From Chrysemys picta bellii (Eukaryota > Chordata > Testudines > Emydidae), in NCBI RefSeq assembly GCF_011386835.1, contig NC_088792.1, positions 43,514,882-43,578,881 of the forward strand: 64,000 nucleotides of DNA, in the 5' to 3' direction. Shown one piece after another: positions 36,746-48,759 of the stretch. Under the pieces are notes generated by a model. The model ran no database searches. It was not told where the DNA came from and saw only the letters and a list, made by a program, of their open reading frames with translations. A program made the translations under genes and the position numbers. Numbering within the stretch: the stretch's first letter is position 1; every line of letters begins with the position of its first letter.

Positions 36746-38825
36746 AGATTCCAATGTAATGTGTCTGTATTATATGAAAAAAAATTATTCCTTGCCTTCC
36801 AAAGGAAAGTTGACAGTAAATCGATGCAGGTTCAGTCTGCTTGCTTTATTCATTCCTTCAGGATATGTGTTACTCCGCATATATGCCAAAACATTTGCAA
36901 TTTTTTCTCAAAAGATTTCCCTGAGTATTGTTCACAGAAGAAAACAGTTATGTAAGTGCAAACATGTAGTATCGATCCATATAATAATCACATTTCAGTT
37001 AGTAGGCATGACATGTACATTGCAGACATATAAGCAGGGTAAGCCAAAATCAACAATGCATCATTCATAGGCCAATCACAAGAGAGTCAAAAGTAAATTG
37101 GAGCTATATGCATAATTTTGACGTATTTGTGGCTTACAAAATCTGACTGTAGTAGATCAATGCAGATCGAATGTCATTTGAGATAATGAGATCACCTACA
37201 AGATCAAAACCCATAAGCAGGGGTGCTTGAAGATAATGTGTTCAGAAAACAACAGAATAGATATGGAAACCCTCTCCTTACCTGCCATAATGATTTGTAG
37301 TACAATTAATTTTTTGCCTAGTACAGTGTTTTTGGAGAAAATAGTTTTCTGCAATTCTGAAGAATCTGAAATAAAGAAATCCCTATAACATACACATTTC
37401 AATATCCCCATGGTCACAGGCATTGTTACCAGATTTGCCTTTTACTTTTGGGGTATGCTCATTTATTAGGGTTACTGTTCTGGGGGCAGGTTCTGTAATT
37501 CTATCAATGAACTGCTTGTGTCACTTATGTTTTCATACAGAGCTCTACTTCTCCCTTCTGGAGGTTCCCTCCCAATGGAGCTATCCTGCAGGACCTAGGT
37601 GCCCCAGGGCTGGGTTCCTCCAGCCCCAGAAAATAAATATATATATATATATATATAATCTCACTCACACACACTCACACCCTACCCCTCAATGAACCAG
37701 GTCAATCAGCACTCCCAAGCTGACCCCCTTATATGCCCTGGACTCAGCAGGCTGGGTTGAGCAGCACTTCCAAGTTGCCACCCTCCTATGCCACAGGTTA
37801 AGCACGTCCCTGTCCCCACTTTCACGTTACAGTTGTTCTGGTAGTCACGCACTCGATGAGCGCACACCCCATACGATTTTTGGGTAATGCAGGGATCTTT
37901 AGCTTAGGTGTGAGGAGCGTTGCTGCAGAGAGAGAAGCAACCAGCTTAACCATGAAAGTTATTTATTGCCTGGTAATAACCATACAAGGGGAGCCAAACA
38001 AACAAAACAGTTATAATAAATCTAACTTAAATTTGATTATAAAAGTCAGGGTTAGAGAACTATAACTGATCACACAAGTCAGGGTCAGAAGGCTATACCT
38101 AGAGAGAGAGAGTTGGGTTCTCACCACTCCGTGAAGCTTGAATCGATCAGGGTTCCCAGGAGACAGGCAGAGCCCCCAGCACACAGTCAGGAGAGGATGA
38201 AGTCCCAATGGAACTGATACAGATTTTAGATCCAGACATCAGAATACTTACTTGAGCATGGGTAGGGGTTTTTGTAGGGAAAGAACAATGGTTCAAGGGA
38301 GAACACTAGATTTGTTTATGGGTAAACTGATGGCTCAAGGGAGCATATCAAAGTTGTTTTGTTCAGACTAGACAATAGGAACTAATCATTCCTGGCTATG
38401 GGCAGTGTTCCTTCGAGGGAGCTCATAATGCAATTAGGCAGCTTCAGTATTTTGGATACCAATAAAGGATTTATTACTAGAATTGGTCTGATAACTACTG
38501 ACCTGGGTGTGTGCAGGCATGGGTTCATTAACATCTGGAGCAGAGATCCCCCATCATGCAAGTGCTTTCCTGCTTTTCTGGTCCCAGAGTTCAGTGCGGT
38601 TCTTGCCTGGGAATCTCTGTTCTCCATTCTGTATGTTAATGGAAATGCCTCCCTGTCCCATCTTCGATGCAAAAGAGGCTAGGGGATTTGCCTTAATCCT
38701 GTCACCCTTGTCTGGAGGGATTTCGGTGTGTTTCTCACTGCCTTCTCGTTGCTTTTTGTAAGTCTTTCTTCTGATCAGTTTTGGTTCAAGCAGAGGCTGG
38801 GGTAGAGGGTGTCCTTTGTGAGTCA
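36746..38825. repeat. Unresolved repeat-like sequence, possibly LTR
   Basis: About 37540-38820 has the texture of turtle LTRs, with blocks like 'gttatttattgcctggtaat', 'agagagagttgggttctcac' and a GT/AT-rich start. An (AT)n run lies at 37636-37660. No TG...CA boundary pair or TSD could be fixed. 36746-37540 shows nothing recognised. Confidence 0.3.
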
Positions 38826-39521
38826 AGTATCGGGCTAGCCGTGTTAGTCTGTATCTACAAAAACAACAAGGAGTCTGGTGGCACCTTAAAGACTAACAGA
38901 TTTATTTGGGCATAAGTTTTCGTGGGTAAAAATCTCACTTCTTCGGATGTATAGAGTGAAAGTTACAGATGCAGCCATTATATACTGACACGTGGAGAGC
39001 AGGGAGTTACTTCGCAAGTGGAGAACCAGTGTTGACAGGGCCAATTCAATCAGGGTGGATGTAGTCCACTCCCAATAATAGATGAGGAGGTGTCAATTCC
39101 AGGAGAGGAAAAGCTGCTTCTGTAATGAGCCAGCCACTCCCAGTCCCTATTCAAGCCCAGATTAATGGTGTTAAATTTGCAAATGAATTTTAGTTCTGCT
39201 ATTTCTCTTTGAAGTCTGTTTCTGAAGTTTTTTTGTTCAATGATAGTGACTTTTAAATCTGTAATAGAATGATCAGGGAGATTGAAGTGTTCACTTACTG
39301 GCTTATGTATGTTACCATTCCTGATGTCCGATTTGTGTCCATTTATTCTTTTGCGGAGGGACTGTCCGGTTTGATGTGGTTGGGTCCTCTGATGGTGTCG
39401 CCACATCAGCCACACCATCAAGGGTTCATTCACCTGCACATCCACTAATCTTATATATATGACATCATGTGCCAGCAATGCCCCTCTGCCATGCACATTG
39501 GCCAAACCAGACAGTCCCTCC
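38826..39521 (-). mobile_element. Penelope-like fragment with internal inversion
   Basis: 38826-39380 is minus-strand Penelope 3' UTR and GIY-YIG region (TGQSLRKRINGHKSDIRNGN to NRDWEWLAHY). 39386-39521 is plus strand and carries the part normally located just upstream (SFTCTSTN to AMHIGQTRQSL). The two pieces meet head to head at the same protein position, so the 5' portion is inverted. No complete protein is encoded. Confidence 0.85.
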
Positions 39522-39529
39522 ACGGCTGC

Positions 39530-39955
39530 GGGGTCCGAGCTGGGCCAGGCCAGAGCCGCTCAGCCGGGACCAGGACCGGCGCCGCAGGGCCCGAGTCGGG
39601 CCGGGCCGGAGTTGCTCGGCCAGGACCAGGGCCAGAGCCGTGGGGCCTGAGCCGGGCCGGAGTTGCTCGGCCGGGACCAGGGCCAGAGCCGTGGGGCCTG
39701 AGCCGGGCCGGAGCTGCTCGGCCGGGACCAAGACCGGCGCCGCGGGAGCCGGGCCGGGCCGGAGCCGCTCGGCTGGGACCGGGACTGGCGCCGCGGGGCC
39801 CGAGCCGCTTGGCTGGAACCAGGGCCGGAGCCACTCGGCCAGGACCGACACCGCGGGGCTCGGCCGGGACCAGCACCGGCACCGCGGGGCCCGAACCAGG
39901 CCAGGGCCAGGGGGCCGGGCTGGAGGGAGCTGCTCAGCCGGAGCTGGACTGGGCC
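39530..39955. repeat. GC-rich minisatellite, about 50-bp unit
   Basis: There are about eight degenerate copies of a unit with 'gccgggaccagggccagagc' and 'ggcctgagccgggccggag'. The array begins directly after the Penelope fragment and ends at 'gactgggccgca'. Because the unit has no stops in several frames, long Pro/Ala/Gly-rich open frames appear on both strands. I do not call these genes. Confidence 0.85.
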
Positions 39956-40559
39956 GCAAAAAATATGCATAATTGTACGTATATGATACGTATAACTTTA
40001 GGGGATGGTGAACACTGCACTATGTGAAGTTGATCCCGGTGTGACCCATTTTGGCTCCAGCATGCATTGCCAAAACTTCCAAAAATACAGTACGGTGGTG
40101 AATTGCACAGTGGGATACCTATCAATGATGCATCACACTGTGGATTGTTGATACAAACATTTCTGGTGAGTACACTCAGCGTCGACACAAGGAATCAAGT
40201 AGGCATGTGCACATGTGACATACGAACTGTGGTGATTCTACAGTGAGGTAAGCTGAGTTAATATAAATTTGTAGTGTAGATATGGCCTTAGCTATATAAA
40301 CTGTTTGGAAGAAATAGCAGGAAAAGTATGAGGATAGGCCAAGATTCATTCAGGTGTTTAGACTCCTGCTTTTGTGGAACTGGGCCTACTACACCCTAAA
40401 GGCTCATGAACAAAGAGGTACATAAAAAGAACCCAATATCATTTGTTTTTATAATTTCATGACTTGAGGGTTTATAACTCATGATTTTAGAATTCTTGTG
40501 ATTGTCAAGCTATCTTGGGGTTACAGATGTGTGGTCATTATGTTGTGAGGGCCAAAACT
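39956..40559. other. MITE-like tail, then nothing recognised
   Basis: 39960-40290 ends in 'agtgtagatatggcctt', the inverse of the 'ggccttgtctacact' MITE end seen near 58.4 kb. It is therefore probably part of such an element. The rest to 40559 has no recognised feature. Confidence 0.4.
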
Positions 40560-41930
40560 ATAACTGAGTTCAAAAAAGAATTTTATAAGTCCCTCACAAT
40601 AGGTCTATCAATGGTTATTAGCCAAGATGTCCAGGGATGCAACCCCATTCTCTGGATGTTCCTAAACCACTGACTGTCAGATGCTGAAAGTGGACGACAA
40701 GGGATCATAGAATATCAGGGTTGGAAGGGACCTCAAGAGGTCATCTAGTCCAACCCCCTGCTCAAAGCAGGACCAATTCCCAACTAAATCATCCCAGCCA
40801 GGGCTTTGTCAAGCCGGGCCTTAAAAACCTCCAAGGAAGGAGATTCCACCACCTCCCTAGGTAACGCATTCCAGTGTTTCACCACCCTCCTAGTGAAATA
40901 GTTTTTCCTAATATCCAACCTGGACCTCCCCCACTGCAACTTGAGACCATTGCTCCTTGTTCTGTCATCTGCCACCACTGAGAACAGCCGAGTTCCATCC
41001 TCTTTGGAACCCCCCTTCAGGTAGTTGAAGGCTGCTATCAAATCCCCCCTCATTCTTCTGGAGACTAAACAATCCCAGTTCCCTCAGCCTCTCCTCATAA
41101 GTCATGTGCTCCAGACCCCTAATCATTTTTGTTGCCCTCCGTTGGACTCTTTCCAATTTTTCCACATCCTTCTTGTAGTGTGGGGCCCAAAACTGGACAC
41201 TGTATTCCAGATGAGGCCTCACCAATGTTGAATAAAGGGGAACGATCACGTTCCTCGATCTGCTGGCAATGCCCCTACTTATACAGCCCAAAATGCCGTT
41301 AGCCTTCTTGGCAACAAGAGCACACTGTTGACTCATATCCAGCTTCTCATCCACTGTGACCCCTAGGTCCTTTTCTGCAGAACTGCTACCTAGCCATTCG
41401 GTCCCTAGTCTGTAGCAGTGCATGGGATTCTTCCATCCTAAGTGCAGGACTCTGCACTTGTCCTTGTTGAACCTCATCAGGTTTTTTTTGGCCCAATCCT
41501 CTAATTTGTCTAGGTCCCTCTGTATCCGATCCCTACCCTCTAGTGTATCTACCACGCCTCCTAGTTTAGTGTCATCTGCAAACTTGCTGAGAGTGCAGTC
41601 CACACCATCCTCCAGATCATTAATAAAGATATTAAACAAAACCGGCCCCAGGACCGACCCTTGGGGCACTCCGCTTGAAACCGGCTGCCAACTAGACATG
41701 GAGCCATTGATCACTACCCATTGAGCCTGACGATCTAGCCAGCTTTCTATCCACTTTACAGTCCATTCATCCAGCCCATACTTCTTTAAGTATGGATCAC
41801 TCAATGATTGCCTGTTCTGTTCATTCCCTCTGAAGCACCTGGCACTGGGCACTGTAGGAAGCTAGATTACTAGGCTAGATTGACAATTGGTCTGATCCAC
41901 TATAGCCATTGTTATGTTCAGCAAAAGTTG
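40560..41930 (+). mobile_element. CR1 3' fragment (plus) split by a younger CR1
   Basis: 40560-40704 and 41794-41930 are two halves of one CR1 3' end ('gagttcaaaaaagaattt', then 'ttcattccctctgaagcacc'). They match the fragment at 26395-26750. Removing 40705-41793 restores continuity around 'acaagggatcactcaatg'. Confidence 0.8.
40705..41793 (-). mobile_element. 5'-truncated CR1 inserted in older CR1
   Basis: This minus-strand CR1 of the same subfamily as 11192-15470 begins inside RT at [17 protein letters not shown] and runs to the 3' tail. Short GGATCA copies flank it (40702-40707, 41794-41799), consistent with a small TSD. RT frames at 40965-41793 (with [14 protein letters not shown] and FADDTKLGG) and 40784-41053 are separated by one frameshift near 41050. 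No endonuclease or ORF1 is left. Confidence 0.85.
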
Positions 41931-44399
41931 CAGAAGATTTTTGCCCTTGGGAAGGATGTAACATAGACAGTATAATGCCCTTATTGAATATTTGCGAATC
42001 ACGTTCTACACAAAAGCAATGACCTGTGAAAAAGCGCTAAGGGCTGGATTGAGAGGCAAGATAACTGTAGCAAAAGGCAATCCCCATTGGTAGATCAAAT
42101 GCAAATGAACTATTAACAACAGGGCAGGCAATCAGTCATACTGGAAGTCACATGACCCAAAAGAATAAACTTGTGCTAGAAAAAGAAAAAGTAAAAAAGT
42201 TAAAATTTAAAAACTCCAAATTATAAATCACAGTACAAAAAACATAGCAAGTGCTATACTAGAATCATAGACGGAATTGCTAAAACTAGTAGCAACTATT
42301 TACTTATAAATATTTTTGATGAGCATTCGCTATTAAAATAAAAAACAAATACCTCAATGACATGCATCTGCACAATGATAACAAAGATAAATGATGAAGT
42401 GGTCAGAGCAATACGAGCAATAGAAATAACAGTTTAGAAGGTGCAAAACTATTATTAAAATGGATTACAAGGAAGGGAGCACAATTCAGGGAATTACAGC
42501 AGCAGGAAAGACAAATTTGTGAACTATTAGGAGATTTCCTGTAGACATATAAACTGATAGAGGGGGTGTATGTAAAATATTTCACTGCATCAAGTCTCCT
42601 GTAGCACCTCAGCATGTTATATCAGATAGAGAGGAGCTGCCATAGCTAAGGCATTGACAGTCTAGGAATTGGGATGCCTACGGCTTTAAAAAAGCCCTGG
42701 GAAGCCCACGCTGAGATGTAGCATCCTGTGAGGGGAAATAAAAAAGCTCCTCTGCCCCCCCATCCCTATTTTTGCAAACATGACAGGTGGCTCATTCCAT
42801 TGGGGTAATTGTTACCCCTTCTCCCTGTCCCTGTGCGGGGTTTTTGCCCCCTGCCATGGTCTGGAGCATCTCCCCCCCGGGTTTAACCCTGGCTCTTACC
42901 CCCCCATTCCTGATTTTCCCCTCAGCCTCTCTCCTGCCATTACCTACAGCCGTTTGACCCCCCCCCATGCCAGTAAATTTCCACCCCCTGCTCAGACCCT
43001 GACCACCACCACCCTCCAATTTGCCCCCTTTGCCCCTTTTTAAGCCCTCTAAAGAACAGGCAGCAGAGTAGAAGTGAGGGCAGCAGCAGATGTTACTGAG
43101 CCTGTTCAGTTTGAGTGAGCAGGCCAGGACTGCCCCCCTCCATCTCCCAACCCCCTGCCATACACACACATGTGCGTGGGAAACTAGCCCCAGCAGGCCA
43201 ATCCCAGCCCAGCATCCCTACACAGGCCAGACAGACCCAGACCTGCCCATCCTAGTGCCCCCCGCAAGCAGGCCAGACTTCCACCAAGGCCCCACCTTGT
43301 GCATGGTGAGGGCACAGTGCATGCCCCCAGTATGGACGACCCCCAGCTTGCGTTAACCAGGCCCGTCCCCCCAGCTCCGTGTGCTAGAATTAAGGTTGCT
43401 CATGCCATTGTTATTCAGCCCCTTTGTGCATATGCATTTTGACATAATCTTTCATTTCTATGATCACACTCATACACTGTTTTTCCCTCAGGTCCTCTTT
43501 CATTATTGAATGCACAGGGGATGCCTTGGGGATGAATCATGTTTGTGTAGTGAATGAAGCTGTTGGCTGTAGAACTCTGCCTCCAGGCAAAAGTTAAAAG
43601 GTGTTTTAACAAATAAGGCAGGGGGCTGCTGGGAGAGAATGTAGTGCTCAGTGATCATTCAGGCTTAGGTATTTAGGCTCCTACCTTCCATTGATTTCTG
43701 TGGTAGTTAAGAGCCTAAATATTGTTGTGTATTGGGCCTCAGAACTTGCAAAAGTTTCAGGTTTATTCAGTGTCTGGCTGTACATAATGAGCTTCACAAT
43801 GCCCCACACAGACTCTTTGAGAAACTGAGTCCTTAAAGGCGTAGTCCCAAGTATGACATTTTCCCTTCCAACCCAAAACTTAAGCACAATAACACTTTTT
43901 AAAAAACCATATTAGTATAACACACAATTCCAAATAATCAAATTTGATAACGTTCAGTTAGTATATGTGGTGTCTTGCACTGTCACATGGACCAGTGGGG
44001 TTCCCTCGGAACATCAGCACTACTGCCGTCAGGAGGTGCCAAGTCCATTTGTTCTGGAAGTTCCATGTTCTGGGGCTCTGTTGTCTCAACCTGCTGTGGT
44101 TATTGCCTTTCTGAGACCCTCCTGGGCAAAACATCAGATTCCATGCCCCCTTCTCTCCGGCCTTTCTGTGCTTTGGAAAAGGTGTCACCCATCTCTCCTC
44201 AGTATGTGTCCATCTAGGCTAGGGTGACCACCTCCTACAACCACAAGGTAGCCATTTGGGACACCATTGCTGTTTGTGAGCATTGTTTTCCATCACAGAG
44301 ACACACAACATCATTTTCATGAAGTGGCGGTAGCTCCCGTGGCCCCAAATTATATTGGGTTTTTTGTTTTGATTTATGTATCTCTTGTAATATTTTGCA
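41931..44399. other. Gene-free stretch, C-rich low complexity in the middle
   Basis: 42740-43380 is C-rich low-complexity DNA. 43640-43740 is a piece of the 'taggctcct/gagcctaaa' palindromic repeat. The remaining sequence shows no coding signal that I can defend. Confidence 0.45.
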
Positions 44400-44990
44400 T
44401 TCTCAATCATGTTACAGTGTCCACCCCTCCATAAGCTTCATTCTGGACTGGGTGACTTGCTTCCATTGCCTGGCAAATTCTAAATGCTTTGTCAAGGGTT
44501 AATTCTGGATCTTCCATTAGTCTTGCTCTGAGTATTTTGTTCCAGATTCCATTCATGATATGGTCTCTTATTAGAGACTCTGAGCCCCCCCCCCCCCCCC
44601 CCAAATCTCAAGATTGGCTCTCCAGCCTCAGATCAGTCAGAAACTTGTCTATAGTTTCACCTTCCTTTTGTACCCTGGGATTATAAACATCTTTCAGGTG
44701 TCTCATTCTCATGTATAGTGCAGTATTCTTCACATTTCTGTACTACAGTTTTATAGTTAGAGGTTCTGCCTGAGTTAACCGAAAACTATTAAAGGATGTC
44801 AGGTGCTTCAGAAACAGCCACTGTCAAAAACAAGGCAACTTTCTAAATGCTTTCTATTTTGCTCACACCAATTGCTTACAGATACAGAGTGAAGCATTCT
44901 CTAAACTTCCTCCAGTTGTCTTCCACATTCCCAGAGAGTTTCAGCTCTGGTGGAGCTTTCAACTGTTCCACTCTTCCACTCAGGGTATTT
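44400..44990 (-). pseudogene. Gypsy-like gag remnant
   Basis: On the minus strand, broken frames read PPELKLSGNVEDNWRKF, then PRVQKEGETIDKFLTDLRL, SESLIRDHIMNGIW and LMEDPELTLDKAFRICQAME. This is the typical capsid-region pattern of vertebrate Gypsy/Metaviridae gag. A run of 18 C (44585-44602) interrupts it. Stops are frequent. It directly abuts the retroviral LTR at 45088, which may have inserted into it. Confidence 0.75.
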
Positions 44991-45087
44991 TCTTAATTTC
45001 TTTTTACTCTTTGTACCATGCAGTGTTCAGTGATCAGTCAGCATTGAAGGTGCTTGCAGGATATCTGGTTTATTCAGTTCTCAGTGG

Positions 45088-45735
45088 TGTTAGATGTTTG
45101 GCATGTGTATGTTCTCCCTGTGTGCTACCCCAGCTCTGCGCAGGCAGCTAGCACAGCAGACCTCGACCAAACCGCCCAATAACCACAAGATCTGTTAAAG
45201 TACAAAGACACCAGGCCAGGTTTATTGTTGACAAAGCACAGTAATAGCACCTGGCCGACTCTACGAGGATACTAAGACGTATGCCCGTGACAATGGACAC
45301 AGCTCAGTGAATGGCGGGACTTTCCATCCCCACCTCGGCTGGACAAAGATACTCCCTCTGAGATGCATCTTTACATTGATACAAACAAGTTACGTACTGC
45401 CTCTGACAGTGGCTAGCTATTACCCATCACCTTGTACATGTTGGTTCAATTAAAACATCTTTATTACATACTGTTATCCTAACCCTATCTTTTAGGAGGG
45501 GTCAGTGTGCTCCTGTTATCCTTGGAGAATGTTTTTGTACCATCCTTGGTATCGGGATGTTCTGGTACCATTTGATATCGGGATGTGTTTGTGTGAGTAC
45601 TCTGTGCTTAGCACTTCTTAAGAATGTGTATTTCTGCAATATCAGCCCTGTTCTTGCCAGATTCTGGGAGCTGGTCCTGCCTCATACCAGACCTCTGATA
45701 CAAGGGCTTCAGTCTCAGGCTTTCTTCCTACTACA
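45088..45735 (-). repeat. 3' LTR of the endogenous retrovirus
   Basis: The LTR is 648 bp. It begins TGTTAGATG and ends CTACTACA in plus coordinates, that is TGTAG...CTAACA on its own strand. It matches 55929-56391 over long blocks such as 'gtgagtactctgtgcttagc'. The adjoining 45736-45751 is a purine tract on the minus strand (AAAAAGGGGCGGGAAA), the expected polypurine primer position. Confidence 0.85.
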
Positions 45736-46254
45736 TTTCCCGCCCCTTTTTGTCTTTTTATGGGGGGGATGTTTATGGAAAAGCATAATGCAGGGACTGA
45801 AGATTGCCCAGTGAGCTAAACAATGTTATGTGACCACCTTACTTTTCCATCCACATGTGCATGCCCCATTTGTCCCTTAGTTTGCACAGCGCATTGAAGT
45901 ATACAGATGCTCAACAGCCCTTACAAACTGTATAAATACAAACATTTGCTTTTAAAACATCAATAAGCATTTGTTTATTCCTTATAATGATTATTCATTA
46001 TTATGGCAGTGCTGATAGCTAGTTCCAGTCCTTTCTGAACCCGGTGGTGTAATTTGGCTTTTTTTTATCTGATGTTGCATGTAGCAACACATTCCCATTA
46101 GTGCAATTACTGTTATGGCTTGTATTCCCATTAGTATTACACTAAGTGTTTGGACTATTGGATGTAGAGTAACATTCTCTGGGATTGGCCAAAGATGTTT
46201 TTACCTCTCTCTGCACACTTTCTACTTCTTTATTTGTTGTTCAATAAGATGAGC

Positions 46255-46490
46255 TGTGGTATTAAGTATCAGGTTAGTCTGTATCCACAAAAACAACGAG
46301 GAGTCCGGTGGCACTTTAAAGACAACAGATTTATTTGGGCATAAGCTTTCGTGGGTAAAACCCCCACTTCTTCAGATACATGGAGTGAAAATTACAGATG
46401 CAGGCATTATTATACTGACACATGAAGAGAAGGGAGTTACCTTACAAAAAACTTCCTTCTCTTCATGTGTCAGTATAATAATGCACCGTG
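46255..46490 (-). mobile_element. Penelope-like 3' fragment ending in a perfect hairpin
   Basis: The fragment has the Penelope 3' end ('gttagtctgtatccacaaaa', 'ggtggcactttaaagac', 'cataagctttcgtgggta'). It closes with a perfect 30-bp inverted repeat (46404-46433 and 46455-46484) around a 21-nt spacer. The inverted piece is a short copy of the element's own sequence. It lies between the env remnant and the 3' LTR of the retrovirus. Confidence 0.8.
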
Positions 46491-46499
46491 GGGTAGTAC

Positions 46500-48480
46500 T
46501 GTACATAAGTATCATTTACCAGAGTTCCCACACTGCTGGCATAGTACACTTCGACTGGATTTTGCATCCACCTTGGGATGGCCATTATGATGTGAAGGCT
46601 TTTTACTGTTGTTATGATTCAAACTTCAAACCTTATCAAAATTAGCAAATTGTAAAAACACTGGTGCAATATTATTTACTCCTTGCTCCCTGTATTTGTA
46701 TTAAATCACTGTGAGGTCCAGTATTCCTGGCCAATCTTGTAATTTTAATTGTCATAAGCTTTGCTTGATGATTTCAATTACTCTATCACCATAGGCCACA
46801 CAGGCAACTGCCAGTGAAACGTCATTTTTTTATGCTGTTAATAATTGACAGGATAGTAGAATTTAGGTGGCTGAACCCTAGAGGAATTGAATGTATGTCA
46901 TCAATGGTAATTGCATGTTGATTTAGCAGTAGGCTGCTAATGCCGTCTTCTCTTTTGACTGCCTTACCTATTCCATTAAAGATGCTGTTTATTTTTCGAT
47001 TGAGATTTTCGATATCTGCTGAATTCCAGATGGACATGCCAAGACCTGAGCCTCCCAAAACGGTCTCCATAAGACCTCTTTTTTTCCAGCTTTGCTGTTT
47101 TAGTAGGGGATTTTGAAAACTCTTCCAAAAATGCAATTGCATTTCAATTTCTGAATTGAACCAATCTTTGCATTGTTAGGGGCATTGTATTGGCAGGGTT
47201 ATACTAGCAAAATTTAGTTTTAGTGGCACTTACATTCATCCCACATTTTCTACCATATATTTTGTTGTAGGGTGCAGGAAGATTCCTGATGCTGGCCAAG
47301 GTTGTAGAGTTGGACATTCCATTGGTGGGGTAATGACAGTGGTGAATAGAGTGAATAGGCACTCCACCTATCCTCCAGATTAACAAAGGTGGCTCTATTT
47401 GACCATACCCCATGTGTTTTAACAATTCCTTTGCTATAACTAATTACTGTGTCATTAGCTCTAAATCAATCAATCCATACCCTCGCTCTTCCCTTTGGAT
47501 ATGATTGAATATTACACAGTAAAGCCAGATTATCTCTATCAGGGCCACTAAGTGATGTTCCATTATTTGTTGTGTGGTTAATAAAACTTGTGTCCTTTTT
47601 GGTGTTCCTGTTTTTGTTTCTTAATCTGTGTGGGTTCGTGGTCCGTGGATGCCCCTCTCTCAGGTGTATTACTAGAACTGGTCTTAGGAGATATGGTAGG
47701 GGTAATGAGTTGTTCACAATTAACCTCCTCATTCACCTTCCAACAACAAGCATACTGTCCCTGTGTCTCCTTGGTTAAAGTCAGTTCCTTTTCAATTCAT
47801 TTGACTTTACTAATGTGTCTTGTGGGAATATGCTGTATCTGGGTTGTATCTTTGATACTCCATGCCCAGGCCAACAGTATGGCTGCAGGTGATTCTTTAA
47901 GGATGTGTTTTGCTTGTTGTTTTCCTTCTGCTTCACAGACCAATTTCAAAACAGTTCCAGCAGGATGGATTTGGACCCGCCACAGCCAGCACAGTAGAGT
48001 TGTTTGGAATCTCCGTCCACACATTTCTGTTCACACATATGAAATATGTTTGATTTATCTTTTTGGCATTTGACAGTCATTTTGCCTTTTGGATCATTAC
48101 CACTCCACTCAACAGTCTCCATATCCAGGGTGGCATCATAACCTATGAAAATATAAATCAACAATCGCTTTTTTTTCCCCCAAGCAGCAATAGTAATAGG
48201 TATAATATACCTTTTAACCTGCTCTTACTGTTTGGGTTTCTTTGCCACACCACCTTCTGGGCAATAATTTCAGTCCAGTATAGCCAGGACCTTTTGGTCA
48301 TTCAGGGGCTTTATAAACAGATATTTTGTACATAGGGGAAGAGTGGGTGTTGTATTCATTCATCCGATTCCTGGACCCAACAGCCAAATAGACTGCTTTC
48401 CTTTTTGTTCCAATTTCTGAATTGTGGAGTGTTTGTCGTTCCACCAGATGGTGATTACATTACCTCTGCCCCACTCACTT
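46500..48480 (-). pseudogene. Retroviral env remnant
   Basis: Several minus-strand fragments lie in the env position between integrase and the 3' LTR: 47946-48164, 47797-48024, 47466-47732, 47204-47425 and 46822-47142. The last holds a KKRG followed by ETVLGGSGLG, resembling the cleavage-site and fusion-peptide surroundings of class I-type envelope proteins. The frames are separated by stops and shifts, so no envelope protein is made. Confidence 0.6.
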
Positions 48481-48759
48481 TGTCCCTTTGCACTCAATTG
48501 TCTTACAGGGTAAGGTTTATACACCTCAAATCTTTTTAATTGATTCTAGGCAATATGAATCAATATCCGAGGTGAGGATATGGCCTGCAGATTTAAGTTT
48601 AGTAAACCTCCATCATTCATTTGAAATGATCCATTGTGCTTACCTTAACCAGTTATTTTTTACACTTAATTTGCAAAAAAGCACAGAACATGTAGTATAC
48701 AGTTTAACCCTTATATTCCTTTAACAGCATGGCATGTTTCCACTGAGGCCGATCTTTTA

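Noticed and set aside
39450..40027. Ala/Gly/Pro-rich frames of 130-190 codons
   Set aside because: Produced by the 50-bp minisatellite, which is open in several frames on both strands.
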